In this document: piece after piece, positions 25,183 to 34,674 of the stretch
Numbering within the stretch: the stretch's first letter is position 1
Layout: every line of letters begins with the position of its first letter
Source of the DNA: an uncultured Roseicyclus sp.
GTDB taxonomy: Bacteria > Pseudomonadota > Alphaproteobacteria > Rhodobacterales > Rhodobacteraceae
NCBI GenBank assembly: GCA_947500415.1
Contig: CANMRT010000001.1
Span: 460,982 to 524,981, forward strand
Length of the DNA stretch: 64,000 bases
Reading direction: 5' to 3'
Translations under genes and position numbers: made by a program
Notes under the pieces: model-generated
The model's database searches: none
Seen by the model: the letters and a program-made list of their open reading frames with translations, nothing else
Told to the model about the DNA's origin: nothing

Positions 25183-28100
25183 GGGTCAGGCCTTGCTGGC
25201 AGGAGCGCGGGGTCAATGCTCCAACGTTCTGCGAAATCTGGCAAGGCGTTGTAGAAGCTGTCCAGGTCAGGGCTGCTGGTGATGAGGTCACTGAGCTCAT
25301 TGTGGAAACGCGTGCTGCCAGTAAACGGCGCATTGCCGGGTGAGCTGACATGACCACCAGTTTGCCCACCGATATCAGGCACGTCATCGGGAACAGTCCA
25401 ACGCAGCTGGTCGGTGGCCGTTGAATAGGCGCGAACATCGTCAACCGACAGCCCCCATTCCGCGAACTGGTCAAAGTGCCGACACATGCACCATTCGTGT
25501 TGGCGACCAGGGCGGATCATGTCGGCAAAGTCCGTGCGCAAGTCAGGGTCAGTCCAAATCTGGCTGATATCTTCCTGCGAAAGCTCTGACGCCCATGCGT
25601 CGAAATCCGAGCGTGATGTCGGGATCCCGGACGATGGCACGATCTCGTCAAGAGAGCGCAACGTCGGCCCTGGCACCCAACTCAGCACGCGCGTTCCGGC
25701 GGCAACGGTTCCGCCAGCCCCGGTGGCCGCATAGGTGAAGCCTGCCGAAACCTCGCCAATGATTTCAGCGGCGCCTTCCCAATCGCCCGCGGCCTCCAGC
25801 CTTGCGGCTTCGTCCAACCGCTCAGCGATTGCTTCGAAGCCTTCCTGAACCGCGCCCGCCGGATCAGTGATCGTATCCCAGACGTTATCTCGTAGAACGA
25901 TCAGTTGGTTTTGTGCGGTCTCGTCCCCCAAGGCGGCCTGTGCTGTGATGCTGGCCAGATCGACCGCGCCGGTCACTGCGTCGACAGGCATCTGCAGAAG
26001 TGCCTCGACAAATGCGTTGCGAAGGAAGGCTTGGCGATATTCCGCAAATAGGCCGGAGACGGAGTCAGAACTCAGAGCGTATTCGCCCAAGGTTCCGTCA
26101 CCAGCAATCTCACCGTTCAGCGCAGCCTCGGTATAGCTTTCAAACGCTGCATTCAGGCTTTGCAACTGCACCGCACAACCGGAGGAGTAGAGGTCTTGGC
26201 ACGCCTCGCGCAACGCGGTGTCGCGCTGTTCATCCAGCTCTTGAAGTTCTTGGTACGTTTGCTGGAGGGCCGCAATTTCTGCATCGGAACATTCGCCACT
26301 GTCGTTGCATGCCCAAAGTGCATCCAACGCCTCGCGCCGCGCAATCGCCTCGGCGTGGTTGAGGTAGTTGTTCTCTTGCAGTGACCCTGCAACAGCGCCT
26401 GCCAAGCTGGCCCCCGCTGTGTCGCCATCACTGGCGATCAACACAGCAGCCGTTGCAATGAGGTTCTGCAACTCAATCTGGCGCGCGTCGCTAAGCCCGC
26501 TTTCGCCGATGGTGGTGGAGGCCAAAGCAGCAATGGCCGCGCCAAGGGCGCCATCGGCGAAGTCCTGTCCAAGGGCCTCTGCCGCCAATCCGCCTGCCAC
26601 AGCGTGGGCAAGAACGTGGGTGATGGACCCTTCCGCAATCCCATTCTCAAAGGCGAGATCGCCAATCTCATTCTGGACGATGGACAATCCACCCATGACC
26701 ATGGCGTTGGTCCAGCCGTCGAACAGCGCTTCACCCAGGTCGCCGCCATTGATGGCCACGTCAACGGTTGCACTGACGGAGGCGCGGATCAGGTCCGCTT
26801 GCAGATCGCGGATGGCGATGTCGGTGAATGTTGCGCCTTCTGCAAGGGGACCGCTGAGACCCGCCGCATCAACCAGCTGCGAGCCCAATCCGGCAGAGAC
26901 CATGGCCGTGATCAGACCACGGATGCTGTCGCCAGAGGCAAGCTCTTCCAGCACCGCGCCGATGTCGCCGCCGTTGTTGATCAGCGAGACGGCCGCCTGG
27001 TTGGACAGCGTCGTGAGGCCCGCATTGAGGGCGGCTTCAAGCGCTGCACCGCCACCCATCTGGGTTGCGAGATTGCCCGCAAGCGCGTCGATGCCCGGCC
27101 CAAGCACGTAGGAGGTGATCACTGTCACCAGAAGTGCGCCCGCCTCTGTCAGGCCCTGGCTTTCGTAATCCCATTCCTCGAACGAGGTTGCGGCAGCCTG
27201 CCAGTAGACGCCATCTTCCATTGCGGCCAGATCAGCCATCCATGCAAGGCCCGGCGCTTCGGCCATCTGGGCCACGCCAGCCTCAAAATCACCGGTGGCG
27301 ACATAGTCGACGATGATGTCGCCGTTGCCCGACACGATGGTCAGCCCGCCATCGGCTTCGATGGTGGTGAAGGTGCGCGACACTTCAGAGCTACCTTCAT
27401 CTGACTCGGTCCACCACAGCAGGTCTTCGGTGCTGTATTCATCGCGGGTGAAGGCGGAGTCTTCTGTCGTCAGGATCGCGACGATGCCGTTTTCTGCGGC
27501 GATCGTCGTCGCGCCACCGCTTTCCAGTGCGGGCGCTTCAAGGGTCACGTCCCCTTCGCCCGAGGCAATGGTCAGGTTGCCGCCTGCCGAGATTGTGGTC
27601 TGTTCAGTCGTGACGTCCTGATCCTGTTCGCGGATATCGGTGTCGACGCCAAAAAGGCCACCGCCGTTGATATCCCACACAACATCGTCTTGCTGGATTT
27701 CCTGCACCGACGAGATGGAGACGTCGCCTTCCGCCGTCAGGGCCGCGTCGCCGCCTGCCTCGATCTCAGCGCCCGCGATGATCAGGTCTTCGCCTGCCGA
27801 GATCTCAAGGTTTCCGCCCGCGGTCACGCCAGCCAGTTCAGCGTCCCGTGTGAAGCTGGTGTCCGAGCCGTTGCTGAATTCGTCTTCCCGGCTGGTTTCC
27901 ACCATCAACGCGCCAATCGCAATGTCGCCGCCCGCTTCCAACGAGGCGTCGCCACCAGCGGTGAATTGGCCCCCTTCGGAAGAGATGTTGCCTTCTACAT
28001 CGACATCCAAATCGCCGGTTGCCGCGATTTCGCCGATCTGCTGAACGCGGTCGGCAAAGCCGTTGTCAGATGGGTCACGGATCGCGGCGGTCGAGTTCTC

Positions 28101-31100
28101 AAGCTCACCGGCTTGGATGTCGATGTCTGCGCCGGTGATCTGGCCCGACACGTTGCCCAGACGGCCATCCACGTCGAGGTCGACGTCGCCGCCCGCCGCA
28201 ATCTGCCCGCCGATGTTCAGCAGGTCCGTGTCGGTCGCAATCTCAAGATCACCTTCGGCGGTGATGGCACCAGTGTTGATCGCTGTGCCAGCATCAATGT
28301 CGATTTCAGCGGCCGCGATCTGGGCCCCGGCGAGCGAGATACCTTCGGCACCGTTCGCCCCAAGATAGACCACGGGAACCAGAACGGCCTGCCCATCGAT
28401 AATCTGCTCTTCCAGCCAGATGATCGTCTCGGTCAGGGCCGCCACCTGCTCAGGGCTCAGCGCCACGCCGGGGGTCAGCTGCAGACCTTCCGCCGCCTCA
28501 ACGGCGTTGTCGTAAAGGCCCGCCATCAGCGCACGCAGATCATCAGGGTCTTCCGCCGCGCGCCGTCCGGTCAGCGCAAAAAGCTGTTCCTGGATCAGTC
28601 GAGCTTCGACATAGGCATCGCCGAAGCGGCGCTGCGTGATGTTGGCGTCGTAGCCGCCGATCTGGTCGAGGAAATAATCGGACGAAAGGAAGCGGCTGAC
28701 ATCGATGAACTCATCACGCGTCTCAATCAGGAAGGGAGCGTTGGGGTTTTGCGTGGGTGTGAACAGCGCCGGACGGTTCAGGATGGCGTTGGGGTTCACG
28801 GCACCGATTAGCGGCGGTGCGGACAGGGCGCGTCCGCCAGAGGTCAGACCAACCTGCGTGACGCCATCGCGCACGGCGTTGTTGCCCAGGTAGCCGGTAA
28901 CGTTTGCCGTAAGCGTACCACCAGCTTGAATGGTCGCAAAGACCGCGCCCGTGGTTGCCGTTTCGGTGAACGGTGTGCTGGTGGCTTCGCGGTTGCGCCA
29001 ATCGCGGTCGAGGCAAATGATGATCCGCAGCACGCAGACGCGGACGCGGTAGTGGGTGACATATGTCCGGGTCACGATCTCAATCAGATCCTGCCCGCTG
29101 TTCGTCACGGTGACGGCGTTGAGCGTCACGTTCCCGTTGCCCGCGATCTGGCTGTATTCGTTCGTGATGGTATCTGCGTTGATCGTCAGATCGCCACCGG
29201 CGAGGATGGCCGACGGTGCGTTGCTGGCAGCCTCAACCACGAAACGGCGGGTGACAGTGGTCTCGACAATGCGCGTGGTGTTTGAGCGTGCCAAAGCGTC
29301 CGGGAAATCTGCCGGATTGGTGCTTTCGGCGACAGTTGTCTCAACCTCTTCAACGATTGTCGGTGCGGGCTGGCTGTTTTCGACGGCAGTGGCGGCGATC
29401 AGGATCGATCCGGTGATCGCTTCGATATTCGCCGAGCGGTTCAGGACGGAAGCCGCGCGCGCGCCCGTTTCACCACGGATGGTGATGTCGCCTTCGGCAA
29501 TGACGTCGGCCATCAAGTTGTCAAACGCACCGTCCAGACGCATGGTCAAGTTCTGGCCAGCATAGATGAGGCCAGAGTTCGTGATATCGCCAAGCGTTGT
29601 TATGGCAACGTCGCCCCCCGATGATCCCAGCGGGCCGGAGTTGGTGATATTGGCAGCCTCAACGGTCAGGTTTCCAGCCGTCACGATCGAACCGGTGTTC
29701 GACAGATCGCCGTTCGCCGAAAGATCGCCCGTGGTTCCGCCGCGAATGGCTCCGGAATTTGTCATCCCCGCTGCAGAGGTAAACGTCAGCGCCCCGCCTG
29801 CATCCACATCGCCCGAATTCGTCAATGAGCCCGCCGTGGCGTCAAAGGTGACGGCCCCTGCAACTTCAAAGTCGGCTGAAGTGTTCAGTGCCGTCCCGGT
29901 CGCGTCCATATCGCCGCCGACGTCATAGGCGCCGCCGGTGATCGCCAGCGCGCGTGTGCTGGATACGGTCATGTCGCCGCCGATCATGGCGGTGGCTCCG
30001 TTCGCGGTGATCGCGGCGGTCTCAAGCGTCAGATCGCCCATGATGGTGAGGGCTTCGGCACCACCCGTTTGGTTCAGAGCGATGGAACTGAAGCTCAACG
30101 CCGCATCACCCGCCGCCGCAATGCGTGCGCCGGTGCCGTTCAGTGTGCTTCCGCTGAAGGTCAGCTGCCCCGCCGTGCCAAGCGTGCCCGCGCTGTCCAT
30201 GCCAGCCGCTGCCAAAGCGCCGGACCCAAGCGTCAACCCGCCCGTCGTGGTGATCGTCAGGTCAGATTCCGCCGCAAGCGTCGCACCATTGCTGAGTTCG
30301 GCAGACACGCCCTCCAGCGAGATTGCATCGCCTGAGAAGAGCGAGTTCTGCACAACCACAGGCGCGGCTGAGCGTACCGTGACGGGGCCCGTGGCCTGCG
30401 CGCGCCCGATCACAAGGCGGCCATCGGCGGTTAACGTCATGCCGCCTGCACTGGCCGCCATCTCGCGCGGTGCGCGGACGGCGACGCCCGCTTCGGTTGA
30501 CAGAAGTGTAATCCGCCCGGCGTAAAGCCCGCCCACTGCGGTGCTGTCGATACCGAACGCCGGCGACGTGCTGCCATCGTCGGCAAGCGCCGTTACAGCG
30601 CCGCTGTCGTAGGCGAAACTGTTGCGTCCGGCGGTGACGCGCACCTCATCAGCGCCCGCAACGGCACCTTCAAACGTCACCTGACGCGAGATGATGTCGA
30701 ACAGGCTAACACCGCTGAGATCCGCGCCGTTGGTTCCAATCAGGATATCGCCGCCATTCACGGTGAACCCTTGAAGGGCGCCACCGGCAACGTCCGGTGT
30801 ACCGGTGGTCAGCAACACGCGAGGCGTGCGGATAAAACCGCAACCATTACAGCTGATGCCATTGGGGTTGGCCACGATCACGTCAGCGGCCTGGCCCGCG
30901 ACTTCGATCACCCCGCCAAGGGTGGAACGGTTGGTGCCCACAACCTCATTCAGGATCACGCGAGCCGGGGAGACGCCGGTCAGGTTCGGGTTGCCGGGGA
31001 TAACACCGCCAAGCTGGCTGTCCCCGAATGTCCCGTTTTGGTTGTTCAGGATCAGGCCTTCGGATCCAACGTTGAACTCATCATAGAAGTTATGGGACAG

Positions 31101-31283
31101 GCCGTTGCCATTGGGCGTTGCGATATCGATCAGCGGCACGCCGTTGGGTGCGGTGTTCACGTTCAATCCACCGGTCGCACCTGGGTCAACCGTGACCTGT
31201 GCTAGGCTGTTCTGCGCGCCAAGGGCAAGTGCAGCGCCAAGGATCAGGCGCAGGGCAATCAAACGTGTCGAAATCAAAGCCAT
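25179..31283 (-). CDS. TpsA exoprotein: filamentous-haemagglutinin/CdiA-like with C-terminal toxin candidate
   Basis: 2034 residues. After a Sec signal (RLILGAALALGAQNSLAQ) comes the two-partner-secretion domain (about residues 30-280), with the diagnostic NPNL (in GVIPGNPNLTG) and NPNGISCNGCGF motifs. A long region of short beta-helix-like repeats (NSGDVDAGGALTFTSAAG type) reaches about residue 1300. A DUF637-like pretoxin region follows (DLQADLIRASVSATVDVAINGGDLGEAL, VLAHAVAGGLAAEALGQDFADGALGA), then a helical linker rich in charged residues and cysteines. The last about 140 residues, with RPGRQHEWCMCRHF (from 1924), TGSTRFHNELSDLI and FAERWS, look like a separate toxin tip. No VENN motif was seen. 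It is secreted by the TpsB protein encoded 18 bases upstream. Confidence 0.85.
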   Translation of the reverse strand: MALISTRLIALRLILGAALALGAQNSLAQVTVDPGATGGLNVNTAPNGVPLIDIATPNGNGLSHNFYDEFNVGSEGLILNNQNGTFGDSQLGGVIPGNPNLTGVSPARVILNEVVGTNRSTLGGVIEVAGQAADVIVANPNGISCNGCGFIRTPRVLLTTGTPDVAGGALQGFTVNGGDILIGTNGADLSGVSLFDIISRQVTFEGAVAGADEVRVTAGRNSFAYDSGAVTALADDGSTSPAFGIDSTAVGGLYAGRITLLSTEAGVAVRAPREMAASAGGMTLTADGRLVIGRAQATGPVTVRSAAPVVVQNSLFSGDAISLEGVSAELSNGATLAAESDLTITTTGGLTLGSGALAAAGMDSAGTLGTAGQLTFSGSTLNGTGARIAAAGDAALSFSSIALNQTGGAEALTIMGDLTLETAAITANGATAMIGGDMTVSSTRALAITGGAYDVGGDMDATGTALNTSADFEVAGAVTFDATAGSLTNSGDVDAGGALTFTSAAGMTNSGAIRGGTTGDLSANGDLSNTGSIVTAGNLTVEAANITNSGPLGSSGGDVAITTLGDITNSGLIYAGQNLTMRLDGAFDNLMADVIAEGDITIRGETGARAASVLNRSANIEAITGSILIAATAVENSQPAPTIVEEVETTVAESTNPADFPDALARSNTTRIVETTVTRRFVVEAASNAPSAILAGGDLTINADTITNEYSQIAGNGNVTLNAVTVTNSGQDLIEIVTRTYVTHYRVRVCVLRIIICLDRDWRNREATSTPFTETATTGAVFATIQAGGTLTANVTGYLGNNAVRDGVTQVGLTSGGRALSAPPLIGAVNPNAILNRPALFTPTQNPNAPFLIETRDEFIDVSRFLSSDYFLDQIGGYDANITQRRFGDAYVEARLIQEQLFALTGRRAAEDPDDLRALMAGLYDNAVEAAEGLQLTPGVALSPEQVAALTETIIWLEEQIIDGQAVLVPVVYLGANGAEGISLAGAQIAAAEIDIDAGTAINTGAITAEGDLEIATDTDLLNIGGQIAAGGDVDLDVDGRLGNVSGQITGADIDIQAGELENSTAAIRDPSDNGFADRVQQIGEIAATGDLDVDVEGNISSEGGQFTAGGDASLEAGGDIAIGALMVETSREDEFSNGSDTSFTRDAELAGVTAGGNLEISAGEDLIIAGAEIEAGGDAALTAEGDVSISSVQEIQQDDVVWDINGGGLFGVDTDIREQDQDVTTEQTTISAGGNLTIASGEGDVTLEAPALESGGATTIAAENGIVAILTTEDSAFTRDEYSTEDLLWWTESDEGSSEVSRTFTTIEADGGLTIVSGNGDIIVDYVATGDFEAGVAQMAEAPGLAWMADLAAMEDGVYWQAAATSFEEWDYESQGLTEAGALLVTVITSYVLGPGIDALAGNLATQMGGGAALEAALNAGLTTLSNQAAVSLINNGGDIGAVLEELASGDSIRGLITAMVSAGLGSQLVDAAGLSGPLAEGATFTDIAIRDLQADLIRASVSATVDVAINGGDLGEALFDGWTNAMVMGGLSIVQNEIGDLAFENGIAEGSITHVLAHAVAGGLAAEALGQDFADGALGAAIAALASTTIGESGLSDARQIELQNLIATAAVLIASDGDTAGASLAGAVAGSLQENNYLNHAEAIARREALDALWACNDSGECSDAEIAALQQTYQELQELDEQRDTALREACQDLYSSGCAVQLQSLNAAFESYTEAALNGEIAGDGTLGEYALSSDSVSGLFAEYRQAFLRNAFVEALLQMPVDAVTGAVDLASITAQAALGDETAQNQLIVLRDNVWDTITDPAGAVQEGFEAIAERLDEAARLEAAGDWEGAAEIIGEVSAGFTYAATGAGGTVAAGTRVLSWVPGPTLRSLDEIVPSSGIPTSRSDFDAWASELSQEDISQIWTDPDLRTDFADMIRPGRQHEWCMCRHFDQFAEWGLSVDDVRAYSTATDQLRWTVPDDVPDIGGQTGGHVSSPGNAPFTGSTRFHNELSDLITSSPDLDSFYNALPDFAERWSIDPALLPARPDP

Positions 31284-31301
31284 GTGTCAGGTCTTTCCAT
31301 T

Positions 31302-32885
31302 CTAGAAAGTCAGTCGGGCCTGGAGCGTGAACAGGCCGTCTTGAGGGGCTTGGGCAAAGTCTGGGGCAGACAGGATATCACTGTAAACAGCGTCGATGCT
31401 GAAGCTGCCTGCGGCGATCGTGAAGCCAGCGGAATAGGAGGTGAGCGAGCCGCCCTGCACGCCAAATTCGGACTGGGCAAAGACATGGCCCGCGTCGAGG
31501 CCGATGTAGGGTGTCAGGCTAACGCCATCGCCAAGGCGCACGAGGCCCGGCGCGCTAAGGGTGTTGATCCACGAGACGCCGGAATTGCCGAACAGAAGGC
31601 TGGTCCGCGCGCCACGAACGGACGAATAGCCGCCGATTGAGAACTGTTCAGACCCGAAGAGGTTTTGCGCGGAATATTGCCCGGACACACGCGTATTCAG
31701 CAGAAGGATCTGATCGCCAACCTCCCAGGGACGCACAAAGCTCGCGTCGACAAGGACAGCGGTATATTGCGCTTCGGGTGATCCGGTGGGCGCTGTGGCG
31801 TCGTCAAAGGCCCCGAACCAATCAACGCCCTGGCGGAAGGTTGTGGTGATATCCATCTGCCCGCCCCACAACGGTTGCGACGCGCGGATGTAGGCGTCAA
31901 GCACCGTCAGCCTGCGCGACGAGGTGTCGATGCGCGCTCCAAGTATCTGGTTTTCGTTGTCGGCCCATCGCAGGGCAAGACCCGCGTCAATGCGGCCTTC
32001 CTGGGACAAGGACAACAGCCGTTCCGCAGACAGGCGCACAGTCCGTGTTTGGCCAGAGCTTTCAATAGGTCCGGTGATGCCCGGTATATCAATCAGGTAG
32101 TCCGACCCACTCAGCGAAAGGCTGTAGGTCATGAAACCAAACGGAACAGCGCCCGACAAACTGTAAGAATTGCCAACCGGCACGTCGGGCCCAAAGGACA
32201 GGGCACCCGGTTCCATGCTGCGGCTGTAGGTCAGCGTCCAGCTGTCGTTCAGACCCAGCAGATTGTCATAGGTGAACGTGGTGCCGAAATTGTAGACGCC
32301 CGTGGACTCCGTGCCGCGATCATCCACCGTGATGCTGCCCGAAAGGCGAGGACCCTGGGCAATCTGAACGGCCACGACGCTGTCGCCGGGTTCAGCACCC
32401 GGAAGCAGCTCACTCGTGGCGTCGCTCGACGGCAAGCGGTTGATCTGTGCCAGACCCTGCTCCAACCGCCTCAGTTCCAGCGGGCGGCCTTCCATCTGCG
32501 GAAATGCCGTGACGGCGCGGCGCGGGGCAGGGGTTCCATTTTCGGCAACCACAATCTCGGACACGCGGCCTTCGACCACGGCGATTTCGAGCTCACCGTC
32601 GGACAGGTCCTGTTCGGGCAGGTAAGCGCGGGCCGCGATATAGCCCGCGTCGACATAAGCCAGCGTCACCGTTTCCAGCATCGCATTCAGCGTCTCAAGC
32701 CCGATGCAACCCAATAGCGGCGCGAATTCGGCTTGCAGCGGCGCCTCGGGAAGAAGCGTGACTCCATCCAGGGTCACGCGGTCCACGTCGATGCACGTCT
32801 GCGCGCCGGCCGTCACGGGCATCATCATGAATGCAAGGGCCGTTGATGTGGTTCGTTTATTCAAGGTTGCGTCTCGCGTCTTCAA
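31302..32885 (-). CDS. TpsB outer-membrane transporter (ShlB/FhaC/HecB family)
   Basis: Up to 527 residues. A signal-like N-terminus (ALAFMMMPVTAGAQ) precedes a POTRA domain (LLGCIGLETLNAMLETVTLAYVDAGYIAARAYLPEQDLSDGELEIAVVEG, about residues 60-110) and the linker, then a 16-strand type barrel region with GSITVDDRGTESTGVYNFG and the conserved VRG-type loop motif (GYSSVRGARTSLLFGNSG) reaching into the pore. The terminal residue is phenylalanine (ARLTF), as expected for outer-membrane insertion. It exports the adjacent TpsA. No ATG fits the start: TTG codons at 32885 or 32861 are the candidates, and both overlap the end of the IalB-like gene. Confidence 0.9.
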   Translation of the reverse strand: MKTRDATLNKRTTSTALAFMMMPVTAGAQTCIDVDRVTLDGVTLLPEAPLQAEFAPLLGCIGLETLNAMLETVTLAYVDAGYIAARAYLPEQDLSDGELEIAVVEGRVSEIVVAENGTPAPRRAVTAFPQMEGRPLELRRLEQGLAQINRLPSSDATSELLPGAEPGDSVVAVQIAQGPRLSGSITVDDRGTESTGVYNFGTTFTYDNLLGLNDSWTLTYSRSMEPGALSFGPDVPVGNSYSLSGAVPFGFMTYSLSLSGSDYLIDIPGITGPIESSGQTRTVRLSAERLLSLSQEGRIDAGLALRWADNENQILGARIDTSSRRLTVLDAYIRASQPLWGGQMDITTTFRQGVDWFGAFDDATAPTGSPEAQYTAVLVDASFVRPWEVGDQILLLNTRVSGQYSAQNLFGSEQFSIGGYSSVRGARTSLLFGNSGVSWINTLSAPGLVRLGDGVSLTPYIGLDAGHVFAQSEFGVQGGSLTSYSAGFTIAAGSFSIDAVYSDILSAPDFAQAPQDGLFTLQARLTF

Positions 32886-33417
32886 AGGCTGCCATGGCTG
32901 CGGTGAACCCCCTCAGTGAGAAGCTGATGCGGACTGTCTCACCCTCCACGAGGCTTAGGGCTGCCTCGGCGGTGATCCCCCGGCGAAAGCTGCTTAGAAC
33001 GCCGCTGTCGCCGCGCATCAGCACCCAGCAGCCGGTTTCATTGCAATTGCGGTAGCGCACGCGACGCTCGCCCGTGCCATCCACGCGCAGGCCGAAATCC
33101 GCAGGAAGATAGACGTCCAGCGGCACTTGGAACAAAACGACCAAGCCAGTGTCCGCAGGGGCGATTGAAACGGCCATCACGTCTTGCAAGCCGTCGTTGT
33201 AGGCCACCTGCACGCGCTGCCAGACCCGGCAATTGTCCGCCACGCCGTCCGCGCAAGACACACGCCAATCGTCAAATACTTCGACGTCTGCCGCGGGCGT
33301 TTCCGTGTCTTGCGCAGTGGCCAGAGTTGCGGTCAGCGCGACCGTCAAACCTATTGGCACCGCCCAAGGAATTGGACGACGCAAGATGCGCCAGACGATT
33401 GGAAGACAGCTGTTCAT
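32857..33417 (-). CDS. Invasion-associated locus B (IalB) family periplasmic protein
   Basis: 186 residues from ATG 33417. The N-terminus carries an inner-membrane or signal segment (PIPWAVPIGLTVALTATLATAQ). The mature part has the IalB pattern FDDWRVSCADGVADNCRVWQRV, VLFQVPLDVYLPADFGLRVDG, YRNCNETGCWVLM and the closing SFSLRGFTAAMAAFEDA. The four cysteines probably form two disulfides. IalB was described in Bartonella as an invasion factor, but the family is widespread in alphaproteobacteria with unclear function. Here it is the first gene of a two-partner secretion operon, overlapping TpsB, which suggests a periplasmic accessory role; that is inference. Confidence 0.8.
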   Translation of the reverse strand: MNSCLPIVWRILRRPIPWAVPIGLTVALTATLATAQDTETPAADVEVFDDWRVSCADGVADNCRVWQRVQVAYNDGLQDVMAVSIAPADTGLVVLFQVPLDVYLPADFGLRVDGTGERRVRYRNCNETGCWVLMRGDSGVLSSFRRGITAEAALSLVEGETVRISFSLRGFTAAMAAFEDARRNLE

Positions 33418-33750
33418 GGACCCGTGAAGCGTTGAAGCGTAGCCACTCAAAATGAACTTCGGCCCGGAGAGTCAAAATAGCGGGTCCGCTGTATGAGCGG
33501 CTTCACGCCGGGGTAGCCAAGGGTGCTGCGAAGGGGCAACACCGAAAGACAGGTGCGCGGCGCCTGGGTTTCAAAGCCGAGGCCTTTTTCAGGCTTTGAC
33601 CTATCAGGATCAATGGCAAATTCTATCGACCTCTCGCGCTTGCAGAGAAAGAGAATCTCAAAGGAGTTGGCAGCGGATGGCGCCGCGATGCGCGTCGGTC
33701 GGGTTGCCAGATTGGCGTGACTGAAACAGAAATTTCGCGAGGGGAAGATT
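33418..33750. other. Intergenic region upstream of the TPS operon, with one hairpin
   Basis: About 330 bases between the IalB-like start and the tRNA 3' end. TCAAAGCC (33571-33578) and GGCTTTGA (33592-33599) form a perfect 8-base stem with a 13-base loop. It could end tRNA transcription on the minus strand or lie in the leader of the IalB operon. A 65-codon plus-strand reading frame at 33523-33720 has no recognisable feature and I do not call it a gene. No other feature was seen. Confidence 0.4.
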
Positions 33751-33827
33751 TGGTAGCGGAGGAGGGACTTGAACCCCCGACACGCGGATTATGATTCCGC
33801 TGCTCTAACCAACTGAGCTACTCCGCC
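33751..33827 (-). tRNA. tRNA-Met (CAT), elongator type
   Basis: On the minus strand a 77-base cloverleaf starts GGCGGAG and ends CTCCGCT-ACCA, so CCA is encoded (with a G-U pair at position 1-72). The D-arm is AGCTCAGTTGGTTAGAGC, the anticodon stem GCGGA/TCCGC encloses ATCATAA (anticodon CAT), and the T-arm contains GGTTCAAGTCCC. The acceptor and anticodon stems match the elongator methionine tRNA of Rhodobacteraceae rather than initiator tRNA (no three G-C pairs before the anticodon loop) or the lysidine-modified tRNA-Ile. Confidence 0.95.
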
Positions 33828-33897
33828 ACGATGGCGCGGTGGGTATGACAGAGGGCGCGATGCGTCAACACGAAAATCGCACCCTCAACCCATTGCC

Positions 33898-34593
33898 TCA
33901 TAAGTAGGCGAGGCGCGCGCCCTCAACGCCCACGCGCAGGATCTGGCGGGCGATCACTTTGCCCGCCGCGTCATAGGCCGCCAGGCGCACCACCAAAAGG
34001 GCCGTGTGGCGGTCGGACGACAGCGCGACCGACTGCGACATGTCCGTCACTTCGGCCCGCGCATCGGCTTGCAGGCGGGCGCAGGTGACACCGTGATGCT
34101 CCAGAAGCGCGCTCAGCTCCGCCGGGGCATCTTCGTCCAGCGATGGGATCACAGAGACCGGCACCGCCACTGCTTCCAAAGCAGCACGGCTGCCCCGGTA
34201 CTTCAGCGTCCGTTCCAACACCGCGACGCGGTCGCAGTTCATAGTCTCAGCCTCTTGCGGGGTGGCCGCGCGGGTCGCGTTACGGCCCCGGAATGGCTCA
34301 AGCGATAGGGGCGCGCCATCGGGCCCGCACAAAACCGGGGAAAGGCTTGTCTGTGGCCCGCTGAGTGCCACCGCCGCGTTAGAGGCCACCAATGTGCCGC
34401 GACCTGGCTTGCGGCTCAGGTAGCCTTGCCCCTCAAGCGTGATCAATGCACGCCGCATGGTGCCTTGGCTTACGCCAAACTCATCTGCCAGTTCGAATTC
34501 ATTCGGCAAACGCCGCCCGACTTCCCAATCGCCGCGCGCAATGCGGGCGATCATCTCGGTCTCGGCGGTTTTATAAAGCGGAGTGCGGGCCAT
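33898..34593 (-). CDS. GntR-family (HutC-type) transcriptional regulator
   Basis: 231 residues from ATG 34593, with AAGGA nine bases upstream. The winged helix (LYKTAETEMIARIARGDWEVGRRLPNEFELADEFGVSQGTMRRALITLEGQGYLSRKPGRGT) fills residues 5-67. The rest is a UTRA-like ligand domain (VAVLERTLKYRGSRAALEAVAVP to the end). It lies downstream of, and probably in the same transcript as, the SnoaL-like gene, and both are divergent from the ABC importer at 35869, a likely target. Confidence 0.88.
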   Translation of the reverse strand: MARTPLYKTAETEMIARIARGDWEVGRRLPNEFELADEFGVSQGTMRRALITLEGQGYLSRKPGRGTLVASNAAVALSGPQTSLSPVLCGPDGAPLSLEPFRGRNATRAATPQEAETMNCDRVAVLERTLKYRGSRAALEAVAVPVSVIPSLDEDAPAELSALLEHHGVTCARLQADARAEVTDMSQSVALSSDRHTALLVVRLAAYDAAGKVIARQILRVGVEGARLAYL

Positions 34594-34674
34594 ATCTGTG
34601 CGTTCCTTGCGTGCAGGCAGGACAATGCCGCATCGCAGCATTTTTCGCAATGGCTGTCTGGTCGCGGGCGCGGA

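Noticed and set aside
33523-33720. 65-codon plus-strand frame near the tRNA
   Set aside because: No ribosome site or recognisable sequence; contains a hairpin in its middle.
33751-33827. Attachment site or genomic island border at the tRNA gene
   Set aside because: No integrase and no repeat of the tRNA 3' end was found nearby, although a TPS operon next to a tRNA gene made it worth checking.
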